64,000 bases of DNA from JBDXHU01 sp039989475 (GCA_039989475.1 JBDXHU010000011.1:157203-221202), one strand, 5' to 3'. Counted from the stretch's first letter, positions 16,781 through 26,128 are shown. A program made the numbers and translations. Notes: generated by a model not told the origin, from the letters alone.

Positions 16781-18331
16781 ATGGCTATCCGCCTCGCCCA
16801 ACTACAATCCGTTTTTCTAATCCTGCTGCTTGGATTGCTGAGCGCCCCCGCCGCTATGGCCCGGGACAAACCCCTGGACCTGATCGAGCTCACCCGGATC
16901 CAGCAACTATTCCCCGCCGCCGAGGCGGCGGCCGCCACCAGCGGAGAACTGCCAACCCGCCGTGTTTACGGTGATGGTGAGCTACTCGGCCATGTCTACC
17001 TGAGCGACCAGATCGTGCCGATGCCCGCCTACTCGGGGAAGCCGATTCGAGTGCTGGTCGGCCTGGACCTGCAGGCACGGATCAAGAACGCCTCGATTAT
17101 TCACCACGAGGAACCCATCCTGGTCATCGGCATCACCGATGCGGACCTGGTGCGCTTTATTGACCAGTACTCAGCACTGGACGCCCGCCAACGGGTGCGT
17201 ATCGGAGCCCATAACCGGAAGGGCTACACGGGTGTCGACGGTATTACCGGCGCCACCATTACCGCCATGGTCCTGAACACCAGCATCATGAAGTCAGCCA
17301 AAATGGTCGCCGATGAGTTGGGCCTGCCGGTAATAGAACAACCGACAGCAGCGGCATTACCGGCATCGGCATCCGCATCGGCAGGGACGGCAACGCCGCT
17401 CCCGCCAGAGGAGCCGCTGTGGGTGGAGTTGTGGCGCGAGCAGGCACCACAGCTGATACTGTTGATGATCGCCCTTACCCTGCTCATGGCGGTACTCTTT
17501 TTCCAGGACTGGCTGGTCGTGCACCCAGGCCTGTTTCAGCGCCTGCGGGTCGGCTATCTGCTGTTCACGGTGATCTACCTGGGCTTTATCTGCAAGGCCC
17601 AGCTCTCTGTGATCAACCTGGTCGCATTCATGCGTATTCTGTTCGGCGGATTCACCTGGGATACCTTGCTGATAGACCCGATGATTTTCCTGCTCTGGGG
17701 TTTCGTTGCCGTCAGCATCATTCTCTGGGGGCGCGGCGTCTTCTGTGGCTGGCTGTGCCCCTTTGGGGCCTTGCAGGAACTGATCCACAAGATTACCGAG
17801 CGCTACGAGCTGCCCAGCTACGAATTCCCACCCATGGTTCACGAGCGCCTCTGGGCGATCAAGTACTTCATCCTCATCGCGCTGGTCGGCCTGTCGCTGG
17901 AGTCGATGACCTACGCCGCCAAACTCGCGGAAATTGAGCCCTTCAAGACCACCTTCGTCATGCGCTTCAACCGCGAACTCTGGTTCGTGGCCTATGCACT
18001 GCTGTTGCTGGTGATTGCCTTGTTTAACAGCAAGTTCTACTGCAAGTATCTGTGCCCGCTGGGTGCAGCGCTCAGTTTCTTTACCCGCTTTCGAATTTTC
18101 GACTGGCTACGCCGGCGCAAGGAATGCGGAACGCCCTGCCAGAGCTGCGCCGCCCAGTGCCAGATCTCAGCGATCAAGCCCACCGGCGAGATCATCGACA
18201 ACGAATGCCACTACTGCCTGGAGTGCCAGGTGACCTATTGGGACGAACACCGCTGCCCACCACTGGTGGAAAAGCGCAAAAAACGCGAATCACGTGAGGC
18301 CAGGGCTGCAGGAATAATCGCTAGCGATTGA
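16781..18331 (+). CDS. nirI: NirI/NosR-like flavoprotein with polyferredoxin
   Basis: NosR/NirI proteins are membrane flavo-iron-sulfur proteins needed for expression or electron supply of nitrous oxide or nitrite reductase. After a signal (LQSVFLILLLGLLSAPAAMA) comes a periplasmic FMN-binding domain with the covalent attachment motif GITGATITA, then membrane helices with FCGWLCPFGALQEL and CKYLCPLGAALSF, and Cys clusters CGTPCQSCAAQCQIS and CHYCLECQ. Length is shorter than NosR. Its place directly before nirS matches nirI-nirS of Paracoccus. The frame also allows ATG 16748 (GGGGGG upstream), but the promoter geometry favours 16781. It probably supplies electrons or controls nirS. Confidence 0.85.
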   Translation: MAIRLAQLQSVFLILLLGLLSAPAAMARDKPLDLIELTRIQQLFPAAEAAAATSGELPTRRVYGDGELLGHVYLSDQIVPMPAYSGKPIRVLVGLDLQARIKNASIIHHEEPILVIGITDADLVRFIDQYSALDARQRVRIGAHNRKGYTGVDGITGATITAMVLNTSIMKSAKMVADELGLPVIEQPTAAALPASASASAGTATPLPPEEPLWVELWREQAPQLILLMIALTLLMAVLFFQDWLVVHPGLFQRLRVGYLLFTVIYLGFICKAQLSVINLVAFMRILFGGFTWDTLLIDPMIFLLWGFVAVSIILWGRGVFCGWLCPFGALQELIHKITERYELPSYEFPPMVHERLWAIKYFILIALVGLSLESMTYAAKLAEIEPFKTTFVMRFNRELWFVAYALLLLVIALFNSKFYCKYLCPLGAALSFFTRFRIFDWLRRRKECGTPCQSCAAQCQISAIKPTGEIIDNECHYCLECQVTYWDEHRCPPLVEKRKKRESREARAAGIIASD

Positions 18332-18339
18332 TGGCGGCG

Positions 18340-18353
18340 TTGACTTGGGTCAA
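18340..18353. promoter_or_regulatory. FNR/DNR-type box of nirS
   Basis: The perfect palindrome TTGAC-TTGG-GTCAA departs symmetrically from TTGAT-N4-ATCAA. A -10-like TATGGT at 18375-18380 follows after 21 bp, giving a class II activator promoter 66 bp before the nirS start. Confidence 0.78.
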
Positions 18354-18418
18354 GGCAGCAATTGCCTATAGGACTATGGTGAGCCGTGAGAAATACGAGG
18401 TATTAAAAGGAGAGACAT

Positions 18419-20167
18419 ATGTACCTATCGAATAATCTACTCAGAACAGCAACTGGTGGCGCCCTGGCGCTGCTTTTTTCGCTGTGCACCGCCACGGTGG
18501 CAACAGCACAGGAAGAAAGCGACCACCCCGGCGTATCGAGCGGGGAAATGGCTTACAAGGGCGCGCCGATTCCCGGGGCGGAGCTCAAGCGCGTAGTAAG
18601 CCCCGGCGCACCGGACATGACCGAGGCGGAATACGAGGTTGCCACCAAGCTCTATTTTGAGCGCTGCGCAGGCTGTCACGGCGTATTGCGCAAAGGCGCC
18701 ACCGGCAAGCCGCTGACCCCGGATATCACCCAGGAGCGCGGCACCGATTTCCTCAAGATCCTGATTAACTACGGCACCCCCAGCGGCATGCCCAACTGGG
18801 GCACCTCGGGTGACTTCAGCGAGGAGGAGATCGATATCATGGCGCGCTTCCTGCAGCACGAGCCGCCGCAGCCTCCCGAGTGGGGTATGGCCGAAATGAA
18901 GGAGAGCTGGAAAGTCTATGTGCCCGTTGCCGACCGGCCCAGCAAGCCCCAGCATAAGTACAATATCGATAATTTCTTCTCGGTCACCCTGCGTGACGCC
19001 GGCCAGGTGGCCCTTATCGACGGTGACAGCAAGGAAATTGTGGCAGTCATCGATACGGGCTATGCGGTGCATATCTCCAGGTCTTCAGACTCGGGTCGCT
19101 ATGTTTACGTTATCGGCCGCGATGCCAGGGTCGACATGATCGACCTGTTCATGAACCCACCGCAAAAGGTTGCCACCATCAAGGTGGGCCTGGAAGCGCG
19201 CTCGGTTGAGACCTCCAAGTACAAGGGTTATGAAGACCAGGTCGCCATCGCCGGCGCCTACTGGCCGCCCCAGTATGTATTGATGGATGGCCCGACCCTG
19301 GAGCCGAAGCAGATTGTTTCGACTCGCGGTTACACGGTAGACACCCAGGAGTATCACCCGGAGCCCCGCGTGGCAGCCATCGTTGCCTCGCACCAGCACC
19401 CGGAGTTCATCGTCAACGTGAAAGAGACCGGCAAGATCCTGCTGGTTAACTACAGCGACATGGAAAACCTGACAGTGACCACCCTGCCGGCAGCCCGCTT
19501 CCTGCACGACGGCGGCTGGGACTCCACCCATCGTTACTTCCTGACTGCGGCCAACCAGTCCAACATGATTGCGGTGGTTGACTCCAAGGACAGGGAAATC
19601 GAGGCCCTGGTGCCCGCCACCAAGATCCCACACCCCGGTCGCGGCGCCAACATTATCGATCCGGAATTCGGACCGGTCTGGGCCACCAGCGCCCTGGGTA
19701 ATGAAAACATCACCCTGATTGGTACTGACCCGAAACGGCACAAGAAGCACGCCTGGAAGCCGGTACGCGTGCTCAAGGCACAGGGCGGCGGCTCACTGTT
19801 CGTGAAGACCCACCCCAAGTCCAAGAACCTCTGGTTCGACAACACCCTGCACCCCGATCCCAAGGTGAGCCAGTCGATTGCTGTCTACAACGTGGATGAC
19901 ATCGACGATCCCAACGCCACTTACGAGGTATTACCGATCGGCGAGTGGGCTGACCTGGGCGAAGGTCCCAAGCGTGTTGTGCAGCCGGAGTACAACAAGG
20001 CTGGCGACGAGGTCTGGTTCTCCGTCTGGAGTGGACTCGACCAGGAGTCAGCCATCGTTGTGGTCGACGACAAGACTCGCAAGCTGAAGAAGGTCATCAA
20101 GGACAAGCGCCTGATCACCCCAACTGGCAAGTTCAACGTCTACAACACCCGTAAAGACGTTTACTAA
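18419..20167 (+). CDS. nirS: Cytochrome cd1 nitrite reductase
   Basis: Reduces nitrite to nitric oxide in the periplasm. The signal peptide (ALALLFSLCTATVATAQ) is followed by a heme-c domain with CAGCH near residue 84 and the axial Met region GTPSGMPNWG. The eight-bladed heme d1 propeller then shows GYAVHISR (proximal His), ASHQHPEF and LHDGGWDSTHRYF (the distal pair of active-site histidines). Length (582 aa) fits NirS. The start ATG 18419 has GGAGA just upstream. It lies 87 bp after nirI, has its own FNR/DNR-type promoter and ends at a strong terminator. The heme d1 biosynthesis genes (nirDLGHJEF) are not in this window and must lie elsewhere. Confidence 0.97.
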   Translation: MYLSNNLLRTATGGALALLFSLCTATVATAQEESDHPGVSSGEMAYKGAPIPGAELKRVVSPGAPDMTEAEYEVATKLYFERCAGCHGVLRKGATGKPLTPDITQERGTDFLKILINYGTPSGMPNWGTSGDFSEEEIDIMARFLQHEPPQPPEWGMAEMKESWKVYVPVADRPSKPQHKYNIDNFFSVTLRDAGQVALIDGDSKEIVAVIDTGYAVHISRSSDSGRYVYVIGRDARVDMIDLFMNPPQKVATIKVGLEARSVETSKYKGYEDQVAIAGAYWPPQYVLMDGPTLEPKQIVSTRGYTVDTQEYHPEPRVAAIVASHQHPEFIVNVKETGKILLVNYSDMENLTVTTLPAARFLHDGGWDSTHRYFLTAANQSNMIAVVDSKDREIEALVPATKIPHPGRGANIIDPEFGPVWATSALGNENITLIGTDPKRHKKHAWKPVRVLKAQGGGSLFVKTHPKSKNLWFDNTLHPDPKVSQSIAVYNVDDIDDPNATYEVLPIGEWADLGEGPKRVVQPEYNKAGDEVWFSVWSGLDQESAIVVVDDKTRKLKKVIKDKRLITPTGKFNVYNTRKDVY

Positions 20168-20186
20168 AGCAGTCGCTATGAACAAG

Positions 20187-20217
20187 GGCCGCTGTCTCGC
20201 GACAGCGGCCTTTTTTT
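20187..20217 (+). terminator. Rho-independent terminator of nirS
   Basis: A perfect 10-bp stem (20187-20196 with 20201-20210, GGCCGCTGTC and its complement) with TCGC loop is followed by seven T residues. It lies 20 bp after the nirS stop. Confidence 0.95.
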
Positions 20218-20284
20218 ATGTGCGCGGCTCGCATTGTGGTAGCCGCCAGCACTTGCTATTTTGCCCCATCCGAGAAGGCTGTGC

Positions 20285-21481
20285 GTGCAAGACCCGATGA
20301 CATTACCCACGATTACTTTCTGGGGCCTTATCGCCTCACCCTACCAGTTGAAAATGCAGGCCCTGGCGGACTTCGCCGGCCACCGCTGGCAGCGCTGGCC
20401 CGACCAGGGCTCTGCGCTGGCTGGTCTTGCCCTGCTGCGCCGCCTGCGCCGAGCACTGCGCAAGGCCCAGGTTGAACGCATGCCGGCACGGTTTCCCGAC
20501 ATGGACGAATACCCTTCCGTGCCGTTTTACAGCTTTGACAGGAAGCAGTTTTTTTACGATTCCAGCGGTCTGGCGCTGCACCTGGACCAGCTCGCCGCTG
20601 AACAGGATGCACCCTTGCTGCCACAGGACCCGGCGCTGCGCTTTGTCTGTTCGCTGATCGATGAGGCCTTCGACGAGTTTGGCCTGTACATGGTCCATCA
20701 CAATCGCTGGGTGACCTCGGCCAAGACCAATCGCATGGGAGAGATCAGCGGTGGTGAATTCAACACGCTGCTGCCAGGTCTGGGCCGACTGCTGACCCGC
20801 AAACTGCCAGCCCGACAGGTGCGGCGCTGCCCCTACCTGTTTAGTGTTGCGCCCGCGGGATTTGATGCCGGCGTAGCGCCAGCGTTGACCCCACCGGCCC
20901 GGGATGGCTTCCCGCCCACCCACGACTTGCTGGACCAGGCCTGGCGACAATACCTGGCCGCCATGGAAGGTATTTTGACCCAGCAGCCTTATCTGCTGGG
21001 CGATCGTTTTACCCTGGCCGATGCCAGTGCCTATGGCCAGTTGAGCATGAACCTGGTTGATGGCCTCGCGGCCGAACTTATAGAAGAACTGGCCCCTGCA
21101 ACTTATGCCTGGCTTTGCGCAATTCGCGATGGCAAACACATCGGCAGCCGCGGTGATCTTTACCTCAGCGAGCCGCTGAGCGCCCTGCTTGAAGCCATCA
21201 CTGAAACCTTTGTGCCCTTGATGCAACAAAATGCAGCGGCCTACCAGGCAAATAAGGACAGCGGCGAGACCCTGTTTAATGAAGCCGCTTTTAACCGGGA
21301 TCGCTCCCTCTACGACGGCGAGTTGCAGGGGCATCCGTTTCGTGCAGTGGCCAAGAGCTTCCAGGTGGTCGTCTGGCAGGACCTGTGCGAGGCCTGGCAG
21401 GGGCTGGACACAGCTACACAGCAACAACTTGAGCAGCGGTATGCCTGCCTTGCAGACGCTAAGTTCAGCGGCACCAGTTGA
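20285..21481 (+). CDS. Glutathione S-transferase-like protein
   Basis: The N-terminus (TFWGLIASPYQLKMQALADFAGH) looks like a thioredoxin-fold GST_N domain in which SPYQLK sits at the glutathione-contact position. A segment near residue 250 (YLLGDRFTLADASAYGQLSM) is the GST_C domain signature. At about 400 residues it is nearly twice a normal GST, with a long insertion between domains and a roughly 120-residue C-terminal extension. Starts at GTG 20285 (GAGAAGG upstream) or ATG 20297 are both possible. It stands alone after the nirS terminator. Substrate and activity are unknown. Confidence 0.7.
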   Translation: MQDPMTLPTITFWGLIASPYQLKMQALADFAGHRWQRWPDQGSALAGLALLRRLRRALRKAQVERMPARFPDMDEYPSVPFYSFDRKQFFYDSSGLALHLDQLAAEQDAPLLPQDPALRFVCSLIDEAFDEFGLYMVHHNRWVTSAKTNRMGEISGGEFNTLLPGLGRLLTRKLPARQVRRCPYLFSVAPAGFDAGVAPALTPPARDGFPPTHDLLDQAWRQYLAAMEGILTQQPYLLGDRFTLADASAYGQLSMNLVDGLAAELIEELAPATYAWLCAIRDGKHIGSRGDLYLSEPLSALLEAITETFVPLMQQNAAAYQANKDSGETLFNEAAFNRDRSLYDGELQGHPFRAVAKSFQVVVWQDLCEAWQGLDTATQQQLEQRYACLADAKFSGTS

Positions 21482-21546
21482 GCCAAAGCCGACATAGTTG
21501 ATATTCGGCCTATATACTAGGCGTTCAGCAATACGGGGATTTACAC

Positions 21547-22572
21547 ATGAAGAGAAGACAATTTCTGCAGGCATCAGCTGCCGTAGCGGCGACCGCACCA
21601 CTGCTAACTGCCTGTGGCAGTGATCATACGCTGAGCATCGATACCAGCCTGCCGGTAAGTTCCTTTGGCGCGGAGTCCACTGCTGAGGATGTCACCGAGG
21701 GAATGGATCTGAGCGGCAAAACAGCACTGGTTACGGGCTGCAACTCCGGCATTGGCTATGAGTGCATGCGTGTACTGGCCCTCAGGGGCGCCCACGTGAT
21801 CGGTACCGGGCGGACCCTGGAGAAAGCCACCCGGGCATGCGCCAGCGTCGAAGGCAACACAACGCCACTCGCAATGGAATTGTCCGACTTTCAATCGTCG
21901 ATCGACTGCGCAGCCGCAGTCACGGCCATGGGCGTCAAGCTGGACATGCTGATCCTCAACGCCGGTATCAGTTCCTTCGGCGATTTCGAATTGATCAACG
22001 GGATCGAGAAGATATTCGTGGTCAACTACCTGGGCCACTTCGTACTGGCCATGAACCTGCTACCACTGGTAGAGGCAGCCGACCATGGCCGCATCGTCCA
22101 CGTGGGCAGCCAGCAGGGATATCGGGATGCCCCTCCGGAGGGAATCGACTTCGATAACCTGCGCGGTGAAGGTGAATTCAATGGCGGCTGGGCCTACGGA
22201 CGCTCAAAGCTGGCTAACGCCCTCTTCTCACTGCAACTCTCGCAGCGGCTGGACCCGCAGGAAACCACGTCCAATGCGATACACCCCGGCTTCGTCAAAA
22301 CCAATATCGCCCGCAACGCGCCCACAGCTGTGCGTTGGCTGTTCGACAAGTTGGGTCCCCTGATAGCCAAGACAGTGGCCGAGGGTGCGGCAACGCAGAC
22401 CTATGTCGCCACCGCGCCAGCGCTGGAGGGGGTGAGCGGGGCCTACTTCGAAGACTGCAACCCGGTGCTGATCGACGGCCCCAATCACGTCTACGATCGT
22501 GAACTGGCCCAGCGCCTGTGGGATGAAACGCTGGCGATGGTGGGAGAATGGATTCCACCGCAGCAGGCCTGA
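21547..22572 (+). CDS. Short-chain dehydrogenase with Tat-type lipoprotein signal
   Basis: The first 25 residues (MKRRQFLQASAAVAATAPLL, then TAC) combine a twin-arginine RRQFLQ motif with a lipobox-like Cys, so the protein is probably exported folded with its cofactor. The Rossmann domain shows TGCNSGIGYE (NADP binding), LILNAGIS and the catalytic YGRSK (Tyr and Lys), as in retinol dehydrogenase/WWOX-like SDRs. An exported SDR is unusual because NAD(P) is scarce outside the cytoplasm. Start ATG 21547. The substrate is unknown. The VOC protein gene follows 52 bp downstream and may be co-transcribed. Confidence 0.85.
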   Translation: MKRRQFLQASAAVAATAPLLTACGSDHTLSIDTSLPVSSFGAESTAEDVTEGMDLSGKTALVTGCNSGIGYECMRVLALRGAHVIGTGRTLEKATRACASVEGNTTPLAMELSDFQSSIDCAAAVTAMGVKLDMLILNAGISSFGDFELINGIEKIFVVNYLGHFVLAMNLLPLVEAADHGRIVHVGSQQGYRDAPPEGIDFDNLRGEGEFNGGWAYGRSKLANALFSLQLSQRLDPQETTSNAIHPGFVKTNIARNAPTAVRWLFDKLGPLIAKTVAEGAATQTYVATAPALEGVSGAYFEDCNPVLIDGPNHVYDRELAQRLWDETLAMVGEWIPPQQA

Positions 22573-22624
22573 AGCAGTAACGCCTGCTTAAATTATCCCA
22601 GGGAATCACTTCGAGGAGAGCCAC

Positions 22625-23080
22625 ATGATAGTAGGTATGCACCACGTCGCAATCGGCGTCGACGATTTCGATAAAGCGCTGAAATTTTATACCGAAGGCC
22701 TTGGCTTTGATGTGGTCCAGCAAGGCGAGTTCGATAACGATGCGGCCGCCAACCAGGCCATCGGGCTCGAGGCTATAAAGGCAAAAATGGCGATGTTAAA
22801 AGCACCCAATGCCTTTGTGGAGTTGTGGCAGTACAGTAACCCGGCGCCAGAAGACTTGCGCTCGAGACCCTGCGATTACGGCTATCCCCATATTGCTTTG
22901 CAAGTCGATGACATCCAGGCGGAATATGACCGGCTCAAGACCCACGGCATGGAGTTCGTTGGCGAGGTGGTTCACTTTGGTGACAATGCCTCGGCGATTT
23001 ACGGACGTGACCCCTGCGGCAATATCATAGAGCTATACGAGATCAAGGTAGCGGAATTACCGCAGCTATCGCGTCTGTAA
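22625..23080 (+). CDS. VOC (glyoxalase/bleomycin resistance/dioxygenase) superfamily protein
   Basis: A 151-residue vicinal-oxygen-chelate protein with the two beta-alpha-beta-beta-beta modules expected. The metal-ligand candidates are His in GMHHVAIGVDD, His in YPHIALQVDD and Glu in IIELYEIK, as in methylmalonyl-CoA epimerase and glyoxalase-like enzymes. The start ATG 22625 has GAGGAGAG upstream. It follows the SDR gene and could act on the same compound. The specific reaction is unknown. The 288 bp between this gene and leuA are AT-rich and contain only the leuA promoter that I can see. Confidence 0.85.
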   Translation: MIVGMHHVAIGVDDFDKALKFYTEGLGFDVVQQGEFDNDAAANQAIGLEAIKAKMAMLKAPNAFVELWQYSNPAPEDLRSRPCDYGYPHIALQVDDIQAEYDRLKTHGMEFVGEVVHFGDNASAIYGRDPCGNIIELYEIKVAELPQLSRL

Positions 23081-23300
23081 TCCGCAGCGGCTAATTCGCA
23101 AGCGTACAGAAAGACTGCCTGGCCCTGGAAGAACTAGCTGTTACGTAACTGGCTACAGCCCCGGACCCACACTATCCGGGCAACAGGCAAACAAGTTTAT
23201 TCCAGCGCCATATACCGTTTCATTAGAGTATTTATCTAATTATTAGCCCCTAATTAGTTAATTAATTGTATAAATGCGTGCATTTTTGCGTTATTTGCAA

Positions 23301-23328
23301 TTGATCACTCCGCTTCCAGGTCTATAAT
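23301..23328 (+). promoter_or_regulatory. Predicted sigma-70 promoter of leuA
   Basis: TTGATC (23301-23306) and TATAAT (23323-23328) are separated by 16 bp, with an AT-rich tract (about 23222-23275) upstream that could act as an UP element. No leucine-rich leader peptide or attenuator was found. Confidence 0.6.
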
Positions 23329-23368
23329 TCACTCCTGACTTGGCAATCTATGGGTAGAGGACAGCAGC

Positions 23369-25039
23369 ATGGCCTCCTTCGATCACAGCAAGTATCCGGC
23401 CTTCCAGCCGGTACGCATGACATCACGGCGCTGGCCGGATGCCACCCTCACGCAAGCGCCCGACTGGTGCAGCGTCGACCTGCGCGATGGTAACCAGGCC
23501 CTGATCGAACCCATGACCGCGGCGCAGAAGTCCCGTCTTTACGACCAGCTGCTTAAAGTCGGCTTCAAGGAAATCGAGGTGGGTTTTCCCTCCGCCTCCA
23601 GTCACGACTACCAATTTGTTCGCGAACTGATCGACAACAATCGTGTACCCGACGATGTCACCCTGCAGGTATTGACCCAGGCCCGGCCGGAATTGATCGA
23701 GAAAACCTTCGCCGCATTGAAGGGTGTAAAGCGCGCGGTATTGCACGTCTACAACTCCACCTCGACGGTACAACGGGATAAGGTTTTCAAGCTGGACCGC
23801 GAGGGCATCACCAAAATCGCTGTTGAAGGCGCGAAGCTGGTCAAGGAAACTGCCGAAAAGTATCCCGAAACAGAATGGGTATTTGAGTATTCCCCGGAGA
23901 GCTTCACCGGTACCGAGCTGGATTACGCCATCGAGGTTTGCAACGCCGTCATCGACGTGTGGCAGCCCACCCCGGAACACAGGGCCATCATGAACCTGCC
24001 GGCCACGGTGGAGATGAGCACCCCCAATGTCTACGCCGACCAGATCGAATATTTCTGCGACCGCATTAACCGTCGCGATTCGATCCTGGTATCCACCCAT
24101 ACCCATAATGATCGCGGCTGTGCCGTGGCCGCAGCCGAGCTGGCCGTGATGGCCGGCGCCGACCGGGTCGAGGGAACGCTCATGGGCAATGGCGAGCGCA
24201 CCGGCAATATGGATATCCTCACCATGGCCATGAATCTCTACAGCCAGGGTGTTGATCCGCAGCTCAACTTCGAGCGCATGGACGAAATCATACAGACCTA
24301 CAAAGACTGTACCCAGATGCCGGTGAACCCGCGACATCCCTACGCGGGCGAACTGGTGTTCACGGCATTTTCCGGCAGCCATCAGGATGCCATCAAGAAG
24401 TGCCTGGACACGCGCAATGATGCCGAACCGTGGGAGGTGGCTTACCTGCCTATCGACCCCGCCGACATCGGCCGCTCCTACCAGGAAGTGGTGCGCATAA
24501 ACAGCCAATCCGGCAAAGGCGGAATAGCCTACGTGCTGGAAAGGGATTACGGCCTGCAACTGCCACGCTGGCTGCAGATCGATTTCAGCGGCGCCGTACA
24601 ACGGCATGCCGAGAAAACCGAAACTGAAGTGGCCCCGGATTCTATCTGGGAGCTGTTCCAGGCCACCTATTTCACTGATGCCGGGCCCTGGAGCCTCGGT
24701 AACTACCAGGTCAATCGCGAGGACGGCAAGGACAAGCTGCAGGCGGACCTGATTCGCGATGGAATGAGCCATACCTTGAGCGGTAGCGGCGCCGGTGTGG
24801 TTGAATCCTTCGTCAACGCGATGGAGCTGTTCATCGGCAAGTCCATCGTGCTGGTTGAATACAGTGAGCATGCGCTCAGCCACAGCGCTGACGCCGAGGC
24901 GATCTGTTATATCCAGCTCAATATCGATGGCGAACGGGTCTGTGGGGTTGGTCGCAGTGCCGACATTATCCAGGCCTCATTGGATGGCATACTCGGCGCC
25001 ATCAATGTCGCTGCCCGCAGTGAAGTACAGGCTGCCTGA
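23369..25039 (+). CDS. leuA: 2-isopropylmalate synthase
   Basis: First committed step of leucine synthesis: acetyl-CoA plus 2-oxoisovalerate gives 2-isopropylmalate. The DRE-TIM barrel begins with VDLRDGNQALIEPM and carries the metal-binding HTHNDRGCAVAAAE. A C-terminal regulatory domain (DGISHTLSG-like GMSHTLSGSGAGVVESFVNA) is present. Length (556 aa) and the N-terminal extension (FDHSKYPAFQPVRM) identify the long LeuA type found in pseudomonads and actinobacteria rather than the enteric form. It is monocistronic, with its own promoter and no leuBCD nearby. Confidence 0.95.
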   Translation: MASFDHSKYPAFQPVRMTSRRWPDATLTQAPDWCSVDLRDGNQALIEPMTAAQKSRLYDQLLKVGFKEIEVGFPSASSHDYQFVRELIDNNRVPDDVTLQVLTQARPELIEKTFAALKGVKRAVLHVYNSTSTVQRDKVFKLDREGITKIAVEGAKLVKETAEKYPETEWVFEYSPESFTGTELDYAIEVCNAVIDVWQPTPEHRAIMNLPATVEMSTPNVYADQIEYFCDRINRRDSILVSTHTHNDRGCAVAAAELAVMAGADRVEGTLMGNGERTGNMDILTMAMNLYSQGVDPQLNFERMDEIIQTYKDCTQMPVNPRHPYAGELVFTAFSGSHQDAIKKCLDTRNDAEPWEVAYLPIDPADIGRSYQEVVRINSQSGKGGIAYVLERDYGLQLPRWLQIDFSGAVQRHAEKTETEVAPDSIWELFQATYFTDAGPWSLGNYQVNREDGKDKLQADLIRDGMSHTLSGSGAGVVESFVNAMELFIGKSIVLVEYSEHALSHSADAEAICYIQLNIDGERVCGVGRSADIIQASLDGILGAINVAARSEVQAA

Positions 25040-25098
25040 GGGGCGCCCCGCCCACACTTCCGCTACACTAGTTCGCTGAAACCCGGCGAGAACACGTC

Positions 25099-25980
25099 AT
25101 GCGAGAGCAAAAGCATATCTTTCCCAGCGCAGGTGTCGCCTGCAGCGCCTGTCTTTACCTGCCGGACAATGAAGACCCGCCGGTAATTCTAATGGGGCAG
25201 GGTTTTGGCGCCGAACGCCAGATGGGCACCGGCAGCTTCATACGCGCCTTCGTCGAGGCTGGTTACGCCGTGTTCAGCTTTGACTATCGCAGCTTCGGCG
25301 AGAGCCAGGGGCAGCCGCGCCAATATGTACACCCGGGCAGACACTGTGAAGACTGGTACAGCGCCCTGCAATACCTGCGCAGCCTGTCCAGCATAGACAA
25401 CCAGCGCGTGGCCCTGTGGGGGTCCAGCTTTGCCGGCGGCCACGTGTTGGTCACCGCGGCCAGGGACCAGCGGGTTGCCGGTGTGATTTCCCAGGTACCT
25501 TTTTGCAGTGGTCGCGCCGCAGCAAAATCCATGTCACTGGGCAAAATGCTGAAGTCGCTCGGGCACGCACTACTGGATCGCTTGTTCTCCCTGTTCGGTC
25601 GCGAACACCGCGTTGCACTCATCGCCGAACCCGGCCAGGGCTTCGCGGTGATGGACTGGCCGGGCTGGCACCGGGACTACATGAAGATCGTCGCCGACTC
25701 ACCCAGCTGGAGCAACAGTATGCCGGCCCGCGCCCTGCTTTCCACGGCCGGCTACAACCCGATAGATTCCGCTGCCAACATCAAGTGCCCGGTACTCATG
25801 ATTAGCGGTCGCAATGACCAGGGCGTATCGCGCGAGGCGATACTGGCGACGGCGGAGAAAATACCCCGCTGCAATCATGTCGAGTGGGAGTTCGATCACT
25901 TTGACCTCTACGAGGGTTTTGCGCTGCACGACGAGGCCCTGCAACTGGAGCTGGATTTTCTGCGCGAAGTATTCGCCTAG
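25099..25980 (+). CDS. Alpha/beta hydrolase
   Basis: A cytoplasmic alpha/beta hydrolase of about 293 residues with no signal peptide. The nucleophile elbow is WGSSFAGGH (Ser), the acid is probably Asp in SGRNDQGVS, and the His lies in EFDHFDLYEGF. The fold beginning GQGFGAERQMG and FDYRSFGESQGQPRQ resembles dienelactone hydrolase or X-Pro peptidase-like families. Start ATG 25099. It lies 59 bp after leuA in the same direction but with no obvious functional link. The substrate is unknown. Confidence 0.85.
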   Translation: MREQKHIFPSAGVACSACLYLPDNEDPPVILMGQGFGAERQMGTGSFIRAFVEAGYAVFSFDYRSFGESQGQPRQYVHPGRHCEDWYSALQYLRSLSSIDNQRVALWGSSFAGGHVLVTAARDQRVAGVISQVPFCSGRAAAKSMSLGKMLKSLGHALLDRLFSLFGREHRVALIAEPGQGFAVMDWPGWHRDYMKIVADSPSWSNSMPARALLSTAGYNPIDSAANIKCPVLMISGRNDQGVSREAILATAEKIPRCNHVEWEFDHFDLYEGFALHDEALQLELDFLREVFA

Positions 25981-26128
25981 GCCTTTAGGGGCGCGGCCTG
26001 CCGCCAGGTGATATGCAAACTATTCACGCAATAAAGCTGCAATATTTACCTCAAGTTTTGCCCAATGATGCCTAATATATAAGCAACAGGAGAAAATTCT
26101 CTATAGAAAAGATTTACCGAGGCTCCAA

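Noticed and set aside
20336..21601. Long - strand open frame (421 codons)
   Set aside because: It is antisense to the GST-like gene and also runs into the SDR leader. No recognisable domain, and the + strand frame carries the GST motif.
23281..23368. Leucine attenuator or T-box before leuA
   Set aside because: No leader peptide rich in Leu codons and no terminator-antiterminator hairpins are visible.
23423..24883. Long - strand open frame (486 codons)
   Set aside because: It is antisense to leuA and an artefact of high GC. The LeuA motifs are on the + strand.
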